Below are positions 33,926-42,146 of a stretch of DNA of 53,336 bases, piece after piece. Source of the DNA: CAKMMH01 sp927798255 (lineage in GTDB: Bacteria; Bdellovibrionota_C; UBA2361; CAKMMH01). Within the stretch, counting starts at the first letter, position 1. Each line of letters begins with the position of its first letter. The stretch spans positions 1 to 53,336 of the forward strand of contig JAXFOK010000067.1 in assembly GCA_034180415.1 (NCBI GenBank), given 5' to 3'. The notes below the pieces were generated by a model, which did no database searches, was not told the origin of the DNA, and worked only from the letters and a program-made list of their open reading frames with translations. The position numbers and the translations under genes are program-made.

Positions 33926-34771
33926 TTATTCCTTTTTATTAACATTTTTTCCTAATAAATCCTTCGATGAAATTTCTACTATCTTACTTTTTTCTTTTTT
34001 AATATTTCTAAACTTAAAATAACAACTTACTAATACTGCACCAATAAAAAATGATATAAAAATTGATGTAATAAAAAATAGTATTAATCTAGAATAATCA
34101 TCTTTAGCTACGCTAAATTGCCCTAGAAACTTTTTTAACTTTATTAATTTAGGATTATCCCAATCAAGGTTTTTGGCATAATTATCACTTAAATAAGTAT
34201 CTTCTGGCTCTGATTCCTCGGCAATATTAATATTCTCTACCTGTATACCTGGCACAAGTGTTTGTACAATTTTTACTATTCCTTCATAATCCAAATCAGT
34301 TGTACCTGTTTTTTTAATTAATAAAATTGAAACTAGTGGTTTAGTTTTATCTTTTAACGATTCTTTTCTTACAATTACACTTACGCTTGATAATCCATTT
34401 AATTTCGATAGATTCTCTTCAAGTTCTAGTGCTAAAGCCTTATCTAATCTTAAATCCTCCATTCTTTTTGAATCAGGAAGAATTCCATGATGAGATATTA
34501 CTTCAGAAAATGACGTTCCCTTTTCTCTTGGAAGTCCTTTTTGAGTTAAAATTGAAGCAGCTTCCTCATAATCACTTTTATCAACAGAAATCATCAAAAG
34601 TTTTTTAGAATTACTATCTCTTGATACCTTTGCAGAAATCTTTGATTTTGAAAAAATCGAAACTATTTCATTTGCCTGTTTTTGATCTACACCTCTCGCT
34701 ACGACTTCACTTTTGCAAGAAGTTAAATTTAAAAGTAAGAACAATGTTAAAATTAATTTAGCTAATTTCAA
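33926..34771 (-). CDS. sctJ: SctJ inner-membrane ring lipoprotein
   Basis: The 281-residue protein begins with a lipoprotein signal (LILTLFLLLNLTSCKSEV; lipid Cys at about residue 19). It continues with the two ring-building motifs typical of SctJ (VDQKQANEIVSIFSKSKISA at ~28-47, a VDKSDYEEAASILTQKGLPR hinge, and ISHHGILPDSKRMEDLRLDK). A C-terminal membrane anchor lies at about residues 229-252. SctJ with SctD forms the basal ring. This gene distinguishes the locus from flagellar genes, whose ring protein is FliF. Confidence 0.9.
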   Translation of the reverse strand: MKLAKLILTLFLLLNLTSCKSEVVARGVDQKQANEIVSIFSKSKISAKVSRDSNSKKLLMISVDKSDYEEAASILTQKGLPREKGTSFSEVISHHGILPDSKRMEDLRLDKALALELEENLSKLNGLSSVSVIVRKESLKDKTKPLVSILLIKKTGTTDLDYEGIVKIVQTLVPGIQVENINIAEESEPEDTYLSDNYAKNLDWDNPKLIKLKKFLGQFSVAKDDYSRLILFFITSIFISFFIGAVLVSCYFKFRNIKKEKSKIVEISSKDLLGKNVNKKE

Positions 34772-34778
34772 ACTTAAT

Positions 34779-36626
34779 TTATTCTCCTACATGTGCAATT
34801 AATGAAACCAAATACTCAACATTTCCAAATTTTACCCAATCACCATGAGTAATTTTAAATGGAAGCTCTTGCTTTTCGTACTCGGCATCTTTACTATGTT
34901 TTAAAAATATTCCCATATCGCTCATTAAGTCCTGAACTACTAATCCATTATTTTTAGAAATAGTAACCATTGCATGAGGTGTCGAAATTGACTCATCATT
35001 AATTATTAAATCATTTTCTTTAAGACTATTTTTGGTAACAAAGAATTTACCTTCTCTTAATTCAAAAGCTTTACCATTAGGGTTTTTAAATGATACAATC
35101 CAGCCAAAAAGTCTTCCTTTCATATCCATACTTGGAACAGACGTCCTATGCAAAGCTTTTTTAGCTTCATTTAAATCTTTGATTTCAGATTCAACATCTT
35201 CTTTTTTAACTTTCTCAATCTTTATTTCAATTTTCTTTTCGGTAGTAGTATTATCTATCATCTCATTTGAAGCTTCCTTTACTTCTACCTGTTTATCCTT
35301 TTTAGTATTCTCCATAACATTAACGTTTACCTTTTCAGGTTTAACTTCAATTTGAACTTCTTCTTTTAAAGTTTCTTTATTCGCATTTTTATCTACTTTA
35401 CCAAAGTTTAATTTAATATTATTCTTTTTACCTTGACCTATATTGGCAACTCTTTGATTTTCATAAACTTTTTTAATACTAGGAGACACTTCAATTTCTG
35501 CAGTTATTCGTTGAGCTTTCTCATTATTAATTGCATTTTTATGATTATTTTGCTCATTTTTCGCTGCTATTGCTTTATTGAACTGTCTTTCATTATCTTC
35601 CTTATCTTTTTCAAGTAATTCATTTATACTTAAAAATTCATCATCAAAATCATTATTTTTGCTAGGATTATGACTTGATTTCGTATTTACATCTTGTGGT
35701 TCTACAGTATCAAAATCATCTTCGTTCAAATTATCTTCTACGCTATCTTCAGTAACGAAATCTTGTAATGCTTTATCATCATTTTCTTCATAATTAGAAG
35801 AAAAATCATTGATATCACCATGATTTTCATTATTTTGCTCGTATGATTCCTCATCTTCAACAAAATTTTTATTATCGTTAGTATCCTTTATAATATTATC
35901 ATCTTCTGGATAAAGTTCATCATCATGGATAGATTCGTTTGCCTTAGCTTCAACATCCTCTAAGATATCGCTAAAATCTAATTCTTCCGATAAAATTTCA
36001 TCTCCTAAATCAGAAAATAAATCATCATCTTCTTCTTTACTTTCTTCATTTAATGGTTCATTTTCATTTATTTCTTTATTAGGAGCTTCTTGTATATTGT
36101 TTTCATCAAAATTATTACCATTTGCATTAAATATATCATCATCAGAATCTTTAAAGTCATCTTTTACTTCATCATCAAAAGATTCTTTTATATCTTCTTG
36201 TGGCGCATTATTCTCTGCTGTATCATTTTGACTATCATTACTATCACTATAATTATCAAAAATATCATCATTATCTAGAAAAGATGCCAAAGGATCAGCT
36301 TCATCTATATTTTGTGTGTTATTACTGCTTGAGAAATTATCTTCTTTAGTAGTTTCTTGTTCTGCAAATGGATTAGTTGTATCTTTGTCAAGTTTATGAT
36401 CTATATCAACACCTAAATCTTCTCTTATAGCATCTTTCATAGCTTCAGAGATAGTCATTGTTTTCTGTCTTATTCTTGTTCCTCTTTTTTCTTCTTGTTC
36501 TTGATTTGAATCACTAACCTCAATACTAGCCCCGCACATTCTACATCTTGTAGATAATGCTGGGACTAAACTTTTACATGATGGGCATCTTACGAATGTC
36601 TTATTATTATTATTAGTCATATTCAA
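34779..36626 (-). CDS. Zinc-ribbon and FHA-domain protein with long acidic linker
   Basis: The 615-residue protein starts with a zinc ribbon (FVRCPSCKSLVPALSTRCRMCG: CxxC, 12 residues, CxxC). It has about 270 residues of Asp/Glu/Asn-rich low complexity (positions ~70-340), a Lys/Glu-rich stretch, and a C-terminal FHA domain (about 505-610: KNSLKENDLIINDESISTP, HAMVTISKNNGLVVQDLMSD). FHA domains bind phosphothreonine. Between the tail-anchored FHA protein and SctJ, it may act in place of SctD's cytoplasmic FHA domain or as a sorting-platform component; this is inference. Confidence 0.85.
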   Translation of the reverse strand: MNMTNNNNKTFVRCPSCKSLVPALSTRCRMCGASIEVSDSNQEQEEKRGTRIRQKTMTISEAMKDAIREDLGVDIDHKLDKDTTNPFAEQETTKEDNFSSSNNTQNIDEADPLASFLDNDDIFDNYSDSNDSQNDTAENNAPQEDIKESFDDEVKDDFKDSDDDIFNANGNNFDENNIQEAPNKEINENEPLNEESKEEDDDLFSDLGDEILSEELDFSDILEDVEAKANESIHDDELYPEDDNIIKDTNDNKNFVEDEESYEQNNENHGDINDFSSNYEENDDKALQDFVTEDSVEDNLNEDDFDTVEPQDVNTKSSHNPSKNNDFDDEFLSINELLEKDKEDNERQFNKAIAAKNEQNNHKNAINNEKAQRITAEIEVSPSIKKVYENQRVANIGQGKKNNIKLNFGKVDKNANKETLKEEVQIEVKPEKVNVNVMENTKKDKQVEVKEASNEMIDNTTTEKKIEIKIEKVKKEDVESEIKDLNEAKKALHRTSVPSMDMKGRLFGWIVSFKNPNGKAFELREGKFFVTKNSLKENDLIINDESISTPHAMVTISKNNGLVVQDLMSDMGIFLKHSKDAEYEKQELPFKITHGDWVKFGNVEYLVSLIAHVGE

Positions 36627-36642
36627 CTCCTAAAAACAACCT

Positions 36643-37932
36643 TTATTTAACTAGCTCAATAATCAATCTTATTACAAGAATGAAAAACACCATTGCTAAG
36701 CTAAGTACAAAACCAAAACCTATTTTCCCTTTCTTATCTAAATTTAAATATATCTCATATATTTTGCTAAATTTATTTTTAGCTTTTATAGATAATTTAA
36801 CTTTAGCTTTCTGCTTATTATTTTTTTCTTTTACTAACCTTAAAAATTCTCTTACAGAATTATTTGAATTAATAAACAATTCCTCATCTTCTTGAGAATA
36901 ACAAACACCTAAGATAATCGAATCACCAAGATCAATTATATGTGCAGATTTCGAAATCTTAAAATCTGAACCAGAAATTAACATTCCATCACACACACTT
37001 CCATTACTACTATGATCACTAAGAGTAATTTCGGATCTCAAATCACAACTTAATTTTAAATGAGTCCTAGATATGTGAGGTGAACCGATCCAAACGTCAT
37101 TTTCAGGTGCACGACCGACTGAAATCTCTTTTCCAGCTGTAATTAAAATCCTACTTGGTCTTACTAAACTTGATAATGATATCAAACATGGATATTTATT
37201 TATCTCTTGCGTTTCATGAAGTATATTTTGACTAGATTCATTCGAGCTGATCTTAATTAGTTGTTCTTCAGTAGTTATTCCCATTACATTAATTCCTCCA
37301 CCTAGTGAAAAGTATTTACATGGCGCAAGACCTACTTTTGAAGATATTTTCTCTCCATCTACAAATACTCCACTTGATGACATTTCATCTTCAATCCAAA
37401 ACTTTGAATTTTCATAAGTTAATCTACAATGAATATTATCAACATTTTCTGCATCAATTCTAATATGACAATCTTTCGAACGTCCAAGTAAAATCTCTGT
37501 GGCAACTTCTATAGAATATACGACAGGTTTTTCGTGAAATATTACAATCGCTGGAAAAGTAGGAGTAGTAGTTAAAGTAGCTTTTCTTAAAATTTTTAAT
37601 GTATTTTTATAGTTAACATCTATTTTTCTTAACAATAAATCATTATCTATTGCTACAACATATAAACTTACATCATCTAAATCAAGTTTGGTATATCCGT
37701 AAAAGGTTTCCGCTAGATTATTATTTTCATCAGCATCATTATTTGATATTGTATAGCACAAGAAGCTATTTCCTTTACCTTTTACAAAATGTAATGAATA
37801 TCCAAATGATGCCATTTCATCAACGACAACATGAGCATTTTGCAAACTCCCTATAATAAAATGAGGGCGTCTAACATAAATAATTTCAGATTGTTGTCCA
37901 GACTTTGTAAAAGATATTTCTACTACAAACAT
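36643..37932 (-). CDS. Tail-anchored multi-FHA protein
   Basis: The 429-residue protein has a degenerate FHA near the N-terminus (about 20-95), a clear FHA at about 145-215 (ILLGRSKDCHIRIDAENVDN, IHCRLTYENSKFWIEDEMSS) and a second at about 260-345 (ISVGRAPENDVWIGSPHISR, LSDHSSNGSVCDG). A single C-terminal membrane segment (FVLSLAMVFFILVIRLII) ends the chain. SctD ring proteins carry one FHA domain before a membrane segment, so this could be an expanded SctD without its periplasmic part. It is first in the T3SS operon. Confidence 0.8.
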   Translation of the reverse strand: MFVVEISFTKSGQQSEIIYVRRPHFIIGSLQNAHVVVDEMASFGYSLHFVKGKGNSFLCYTISNNDADENNNLAETFYGYTKLDLDDVSLYVVAIDNDLLLRKIDVNYKNTLKILRKATLTTTPTFPAIVIFHEKPVVYSIEVATEILLGRSKDCHIRIDAENVDNIHCRLTYENSKFWIEDEMSSSGVFVDGEKISSKVGLAPCKYFSLGGGINVMGITTEEQLIKISSNESSQNILHETQEINKYPCLISLSSLVRPSRILITAGKEISVGRAPENDVWIGSPHISRTHLKLSCDLRSEITLSDHSSNGSVCDGMLISGSDFKISKSAHIIDLGDSIILGVCYSQEDEELFINSNNSVREFLRLVKEKNNKQKAKVKLSIKAKNKFSKIYEIYLNLDKKGKIGFGFVLSLAMVFFILVIRLIIELVK

Positions 37933-38352
37933 AATAATTAGTCGAAAAAGTGATAAAAAATTTTTTTTCGAAATTTTATCACATATATACTAAACTATAT
38001 AATTTTACTTAAAAAATTTATTACAACATTACATCATAAAAATTTTTTAATACTTCATTTTTAAAAAGAAATTTTTAAAAGGCTTCTTCTTTTAAAAAAA
38101 TCTCTATTACCTAATATGATTGTCGGTAAAATTTAAAAGTTACATAAATATAAATTAATTAAAATATACATTTTTTTCATATAACATTGTTTGATTTTTT
38201 TACTTATTTAAAAATTTATTTATCTCTTGTAAAATCCTTTTACGAAAAGAGTTCATCATATTTATATAGTTTGTAATAGGTTTAAGAATTATTCTTTTTT
38301 AAAGATTTCTTAAAAAATAAATAATTTGACTATTTTTAATGTGAGGAAATAT
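37933..38352. other. AT-rich gap with inverted repeats near the T3SS operon start
   Basis: No gene is seen in this ~420-base gap between divergent genes. GTGATAAAA (37950-37958) and TTTTATCAC (37974-37982) form a 9-bp inverted repeat 18 bases upstream of the first T3SS gene; TCGAAAAA and TTTTTTCGA overlap it. It could be an operator or a leader hairpin for the T3SS operon. No sigma-54 or sigma-28 motif is seen upstream of the operon. Confidence 0.5.
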
Positions 38353-38718
38353 ATGGATAATAAAAAAATCCTTGTCATTGATGATGACATGACAGCTCTT
38401 GATATCGTTGACTTTTTATTTGAAGATGAAGGGTTTAAGGTAACAAGACGCGCTGATGGATTAAGTGCGCTTGAATGTCTTGAAGCTGAAATTCCAGACA
38501 TCGTATTAATAGACCTAATGATGCCAAGAATGAATGGTAAGGATTGTATTAAAGAAGCTAGGGCAAAGGGAATTAAAGTTCCAATTGTTGCTTTTACTGC
38601 GATTGATGATCCAGAAGTTCATCAAGAAGCATTAGATGCTGGTGCAAATCTTGTTCTAACAAAGCCATGTAAACCAAATAAATTATTATCTGCTATCACT
38701 GACTTACTTGATACATAA
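38353..38718 (+). CDS. Single-domain response regulator (CheY-like)
   Basis: The 121-residue protein is a receiver domain only: ILVIDDDMTALDIVDFLFED, the phospho-acceptor Asp in DIVLIDLMMPRMNGKDC, the Thr of AFTAIDDPEVH and the Lys of VLTKPCKPNK. I used the ATG at 38353 because GAGGAA precedes it. No output domain is present. It could act in chemotaxis or in a phosphorelay with a hybrid kinase such as that at 24859; both are speculative. Confidence 0.92.
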   Translation: MDNKKILVIDDDMTALDIVDFLFEDEGFKVTRRADGLSALECLEAEIPDIVLIDLMMPRMNGKDCIKEARAKGIKVPIVAFTAIDDPEVHQEALDAGANLVLTKPCKPNKLLSAITDLLDT

Positions 38719-38766
38719 TCGAGTAGCTTTTTAGTTTTAGTAGAATTAGAAAAAGTAAAATTTAAA

Positions 38767-39246
38767 ATGTGCAAAATTTTAAAAAAACCTATAAGCTTAT
38801 ATGTCTTTGTAGTATCGTTCTTTATTTTGACACATTTTTGTTTTGCTCAAGAATTAGCACAAATTACTAATTTACAGGATTTCAATAATTTTCGTTGGCA
38901 AGGTAATGACGATTTAGAAGGAAACAGCAATCTTTGTGTGTTTAGTGACACAGGAAGATACTCTGTTAATATTCAAGGTAATAATGGTGGATTTTTCTTA
39001 AAATATAATCTTTCAACTATTCCATACTATGTAAAATGGAGTAATTCTTCATCATCAAACAACGCAACTTCAGTTTCTCATAATATTACATTAACTGGTC
39101 AAACTGGGGCAAAGACTAATTTTGATGATTGTGAATTTAACAATAACGCAAATTTAACTATTTTGTTTAATGAAGCAGATCTTCAAAATGCAGCTGCTGG
39201 CAATTATGAAGGATATCTAACTATAATTATTGAAGCAGAGTATTAA
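38767..39246 (+). CDS. Secreted protein resembling SCPU-type pilin subunits
   Basis: The 159-residue protein has an N-terminal signal peptide (ISLYVFVVSFFILTHFCFAQ) and two Cys (NLCVFS and DDCEF) far apart. The end LQNAAAGNYEGYLTIIIEAE resembles the C-terminal strand of spore-coat-U/SCPU domains, which are secreted by chaperone-usher-like systems. A PapD-like chaperone gene follows directly. No usher is in the window. Confidence 0.6.
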   Translation: MCKILKKPISLYVFVVSFFILTHFCFAQELAQITNLQDFNNFRWQGNDDLEGNSNLCVFSDTGRYSVNIQGNNGGFFLKYNLSTIPYYVKWSNSSSSNNATSVSHNITLTGQTGAKTNFDDCEFNNNANLTILFNEADLQNAAAGNYEGYLTIIIEAEY

Positions 39247-39271
39247 AATTATATTTTAGAGGTTTTATTAA

Positions 39272-40006
39272 ATGGGCGATAAATATAAATTAAAAAAATT
39301 TTTAATCACATTTTTTATATCATGTTTTACATTAATACTATTTTCAAGTTCAAGTGTTGCTCAAATTGTTGTTCCTAATTATTTTCAAATTTTTAAAAAC
39401 ACTGACAAACCAATTAGAAATATGGTTGTAAAAAATCACGGAAAAGCTCCTTTAATAGTAAACACGCAAGTAAATGAATCTGTAATTAACGATGACGGTA
39501 GTGAAAGTCTTGTAGTTTCAAAAGGTTTAATTGTTGCTCCTAAAAATTTTTCACTAGGCGCAGGAGAACAAAAAAATATTCGTATTTTTGTAAGAAAATC
39601 AAAAGAAAATATGGAAAGATTTTTTAAAATTACTTTTTATCCTAAACCTCTTACAAGCGAAAATGATTTTCAACAATATGGTGACGATGAAAAAAGCATT
39701 GGTATAAGAATTGTTACAGGAATGATTGCAAGTGTTTATGTAGAGCCAAACGAAAGAGAAATTGATATAAAAGTGAAAAGAACAGAAGCAGGAGTAGAGT
39801 TTAAAAACGATGGAAATTATCACACACGAATATTTGATATGAATATATGTGATAATGATATACTTGATACTAAATGTAAAAAGCTAGATGATTTTATTAC
39901 ATTAAGACCAAAACAAAAAAGAGTTATCGCTTTAAAGAAGAAACAACGTCTTTTTTATAAAGAAAAACAAGTTGTTAAAGGTACTGTATACGAAAAAAGT
40001 ATTTAA
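39272..40006 (+). CDS. PapD-like periplasmic chaperone
   Basis: The 244-residue protein has a signal peptide (residues ~9-31, ending in SSVAQ) and an immunoglobulin-like chaperone domain (NYFQIFKNTDKPIRNMVVKN, SKGLIVAPKNFSLGAGEQKNIRI, then FFKITFYPKP). In other bacteria this fold donates a strand to pilin subunits. The neighbour at 38767 is the probable client. AGAGG precedes the ATG. Confidence is good for the fold, moderate for function. Confidence 0.75.
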   Translation: MGDKYKLKKFLITFFISCFTLILFSSSSVAQIVVPNYFQIFKNTDKPIRNMVVKNHGKAPLIVNTQVNESVINDDGSESLVVSKGLIVAPKNFSLGAGEQKNIRIFVRKSKENMERFFKITFYPKPLTSENDFQQYGDDEKSIGIRIVTGMIASVYVEPNEREIDIKVKRTEAGVEFKNDGNYHTRIFDMNICDNDILDTKCKKLDDFITLRPKQKRVIALKKKQRLFYKEKQVVKGTVYEKSI

Positions 40007-40064
40007 TGTATAATATTCTCATACAAATTAAAAATAATTTTTCTTATATTTAATTAGTAATTTT

Positions 40065-40778
40065 ATGAAGCAAACTTTGAAAGATTTTTGTTCATATCCC
40101 GTGCTCTTGTTTAAAGCTTGCATAACTTTAATAACATCACCTAAACTATTAATTTATGCACTTATCCCATATCTTATAGCTTTAATAATTTTTGGTATTA
40201 GTTTTTATTTCGGCACTAAATATATTGATGATATTGTCAATCTAATTACAGAAAAAGCCTCCGGATTTCTATATTATGTTTTTGGAAGTTTAGCATTTTT
40301 TATAATTTGCATAATCGCAAGTATTTTATCTTTTGTTGGAATGAATACTATTGGTGGATTTTTTATTGATTTAATGTTAGAAAAAATTTTAATAAAAGAT
40401 GACCTAATTCATCAAGATGGCATTCCGCTAAAAATGTTTTTTTTACGCTCATTTAAAAGCATACTAGCTGATATGTTTATTGCTTTTATTGTTACATTAT
40501 CTTTTACTTCATCTTTTGCCTTAGGATTTATTCCATTTATTTCAATAATCCCTCTTTTAATTGGATGTTTTCTTTTAGGGCTTGGAATGTTTAATAGAAT
40601 AATGTCAATTTTATTATTAGGAATTTCAAAAAGAATTAATTTTATAAAACAAAACAAACTTCGAACACTATCTCTTGGTATATTTTTCACATTTATTTTT
40701 CTTATACCATTTGCAAATATTATTCTTATGCCACCTTGCTTAATTATGACTTGTAAAGTTTATAAACAAGGAATATAA
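40065..40778 (+). CDS. EI24-family membrane protein (CysZ-like)
   Basis: The 237-residue protein has four or more transmembrane segments (for example LLIYALIPYLIALIIFGISF, YVFGSLAFFIICIIASILSF, and SIIPLLIGCFLLGLGM). The start LKDFCSYPVLLFKACITLIT, the interior and the ending resemble the EI24/CysZ family of small solute channels. Substrate is unknown. It is in the same direction as the chaperone, 58 bases downstream, and convergent with the flagellar operon. Confidence 0.75.
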   Translation: MKQTLKDFCSYPVLLFKACITLITSPKLLIYALIPYLIALIIFGISFYFGTKYIDDIVNLITEKASGFLYYVFGSLAFFIICIIASILSFVGMNTIGGFFIDLMLEKILIKDDLIHQDGIPLKMFFLRSFKSILADMFIAFIVTLSFTSSFALGFIPFISIIPLLIGCFLLGLGMFNRIMSILLLGISKRINFIKQNKLRTLSLGIFFTFIFLIPFANIILMPPCLIMTCKVYKQGI

Positions 40779-40814
40779 GAAATCATACTAAGAAGTATCT
40801 GCATTCTGTTTTTT

Positions 40815-40832
40815 AGAAGGCAGGAAACAGGA
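40815..40832. repeat. 18-bp dispersed repeat, copy 1
   Basis: AGAAGGCAGGAAACAGGA here is identical to 48871-48888. Both lie just after the stop codon of a plus-strand gene in otherwise featureless spacer. CTGTTT...AAACAG overlaps it and could form a small hairpin. Confidence 0.65.
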
Positions 40833-40853
40833 CAGCTAGCTAACTTTATATTT

Positions 40854-41348
40854 CTACAATTTTCTATCTTTTCCTAATCCAGATGGATGATATGATTCGT
40901 GAATATTTCTATCTCTTCCATAAGATTTAAATATTCCTTGAGTTGCTGACCATAAAATTGAAAGAGAACCATTTACAAGATTTGATGAAAAATTAAGAAG
41001 TTCTGAATATTCTCTTGCTTTTCCTTGCGTTTGCTTTATTAATTCTCTTAATTTTTTAATCTTTGGCAATAAAATCATTTTTTGCTCATTAGAAGCTTTC
41101 TTATTTAACAACTTTATAACCTTATTTTCTCCCTCATTTGTTAAAAGTGTTGATAGCTTATTTTTAAGCACATATATATATTCTAAAATATTAGAACGAA
41201 GCACTGTATTTTCTTTAATTTTTTGAACATTTGCTTTCTTTAATCCTTCTCTCTCATCATTTTGAATTTTCAAATATTCTTCATAAAGAGATAACTGTTT
41301 ATTAATAATGTCTAATAATTCTCTATAAACATTACCTGGAAGTGCCAT
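40854..41348 (-). CDS. flgN: FlgN-like flagellar export chaperone
   Basis: The 164-residue protein is a long helical coiled coil (YRELLDIINKQLSLYEEYLK, ERIREGLKK-like helices, MILLPKIKKLRELIKQTQG), the pattern of FlgN, chaperone for hook-filament junction proteins FlgK and FlgL. It lies 5 bases downstream of flgM and ends the operon in this window. The primary sequence is poorly conserved in the family, so the call relies on position and shape. FlgK and FlgL are not seen here. Confidence 0.75.
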   Translation of the reverse strand: MALPGNVYRELLDIINKQLSLYEEYLKIQNDEREGLKKANVQKIKENTVLRSNILEYIYVLKNKLSTLLTNEGENKVIKLLNKKASNEQKMILLPKIKKLRELIKQTQGKAREYSELLNFSSNLVNGSLSILWSATQGIFKSYGRDRNIHESYHPSGLGKDRKL

Positions 41349-41353
41349 ATTTC

Positions 41354-41695
41354 TTATTCCTCATCATCAAATAATATTGTATTTCTAGCTAAAACTATCT
41401 CATCATTTATCCCTTCAACAAGAGATTTTGCAAGCTCTTTAGCTTCAGGTCCTTTATATTCACCTTTTTCATATAACTCTTTTAATTTTGCTACCTTCTC
41501 TTGTCTTTCTAAAGCTAAAGTTTCTTTTGAAATGTTATTATTAATATACTGTGATAATCCAATATTTATTTTTTCATCTGCTTGTTTTAAAGCACTATTA
41601 GAATTTTTTGTACTGTTATTTTCAACTTCTTTATTACCTAAAATTTTAGATAACAACTCTTGTCTAATTAATGTATCACTTGAATTTACTTTCAT
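41354..41695 (-). CDS. flgM: Anti-sigma-28 factor FlgM
   Basis: The 113-residue protein has the FlgM C-terminal sigma-binding helix (LERQEKVAKLKELYEKGEYK, then GPEAKELAKSLVEGI). Its first ~60 residues are polar and probably unfolded, typical for a secreted anti-sigma. FlgM binds FliA until it is exported through the completed hook-basal body. Three sigma-28-like promoters elsewhere in the window are likely indirect targets. It precedes flgN. Confidence 0.88.
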   Translation of the reverse strand: MKVNSSDTLIRQELLSKILGNKEVENNSTKNSNSALKQADEKINIGLSQYINNNISKETLALERQEKVAKLKELYEKGEYKGPEAKELAKSLVEGINDEIVLARNTILFDDEE

Positions 41696-41775
41696 ATAAT
41701 AACTCCAAAATTAAATTAAATCTTTTTTACTACTATTAATTTAGATTAAAAAAGCTTACCTTTCGTTTCATAAAA

Positions 41776-42135
41776 TTATTTCTTTTTCTCTAATTCAGCA
41801 ATCACCATATCTTGTATTCCAAGACCATTACCCATAGAAATTTCTTTTGCAATTTCAGTATTTAACATTTCTTGGAAATATTCTTGTTCTTGGCTCTTAC
41901 CAAATAAGCCGTCCTCTGGGACACTTTTCCACATTTCATTTATCATTTGATTTAAAAGTAATGCCTCAAAATCCTTTGCAGCACTTACTATCTCTTTATG
42001 AGATTTATCATTATTTTGTAAATTTTGAAGATTCTGAAGCTTGTCTTTTACTTTAGTTGCTTGCGTTTCACTCTTTAAAAAACTACTAGAAGCACCTAAA
42101 TTTAAATTTATTCCTGTTAACGCATTAGTTTCCAT
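41776..42135 (-). CDS. flgJ: FlgJ-type rod-binding protein without muramidase domain
   Basis: The 119-residue protein has only the rod-binding domain: VSAAKDFEALLLNQMINEMWKS, PEDGLFGKSQEQEYFQEMLNT and GNGLGIQDMVIAEL match the FlgJ N-terminal family. The peptidoglycan hydrolase domain of enteric FlgJ is absent, which is common in deltaproteobacteria and alphaproteobacteria; the SLT protein at 4303 could supply the activity. It starts 11 bases after flgI. Confidence 0.92.
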   Translation of the reverse strand: METNALTGINLNLGASSSFLKSETQATKVKDKLQNLQNLQNNDKSHKEIVSAAKDFEALLLNQMINEMWKSVPEDGLFGKSQEQEYFQEMLNTEIAKEISMGNGLGIQDMVIAELEKKK

Positions 42136-42146
42136 TATAATCCTTT

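Noticed and set aside
35433..36278. Plus-strand ORFs opposite the FHA/zinc-ribbon gene
   Set aside because: They mirror the Asp/Asn-rich low-complexity codons of the real gene and have hydrophobic nonsense translations.
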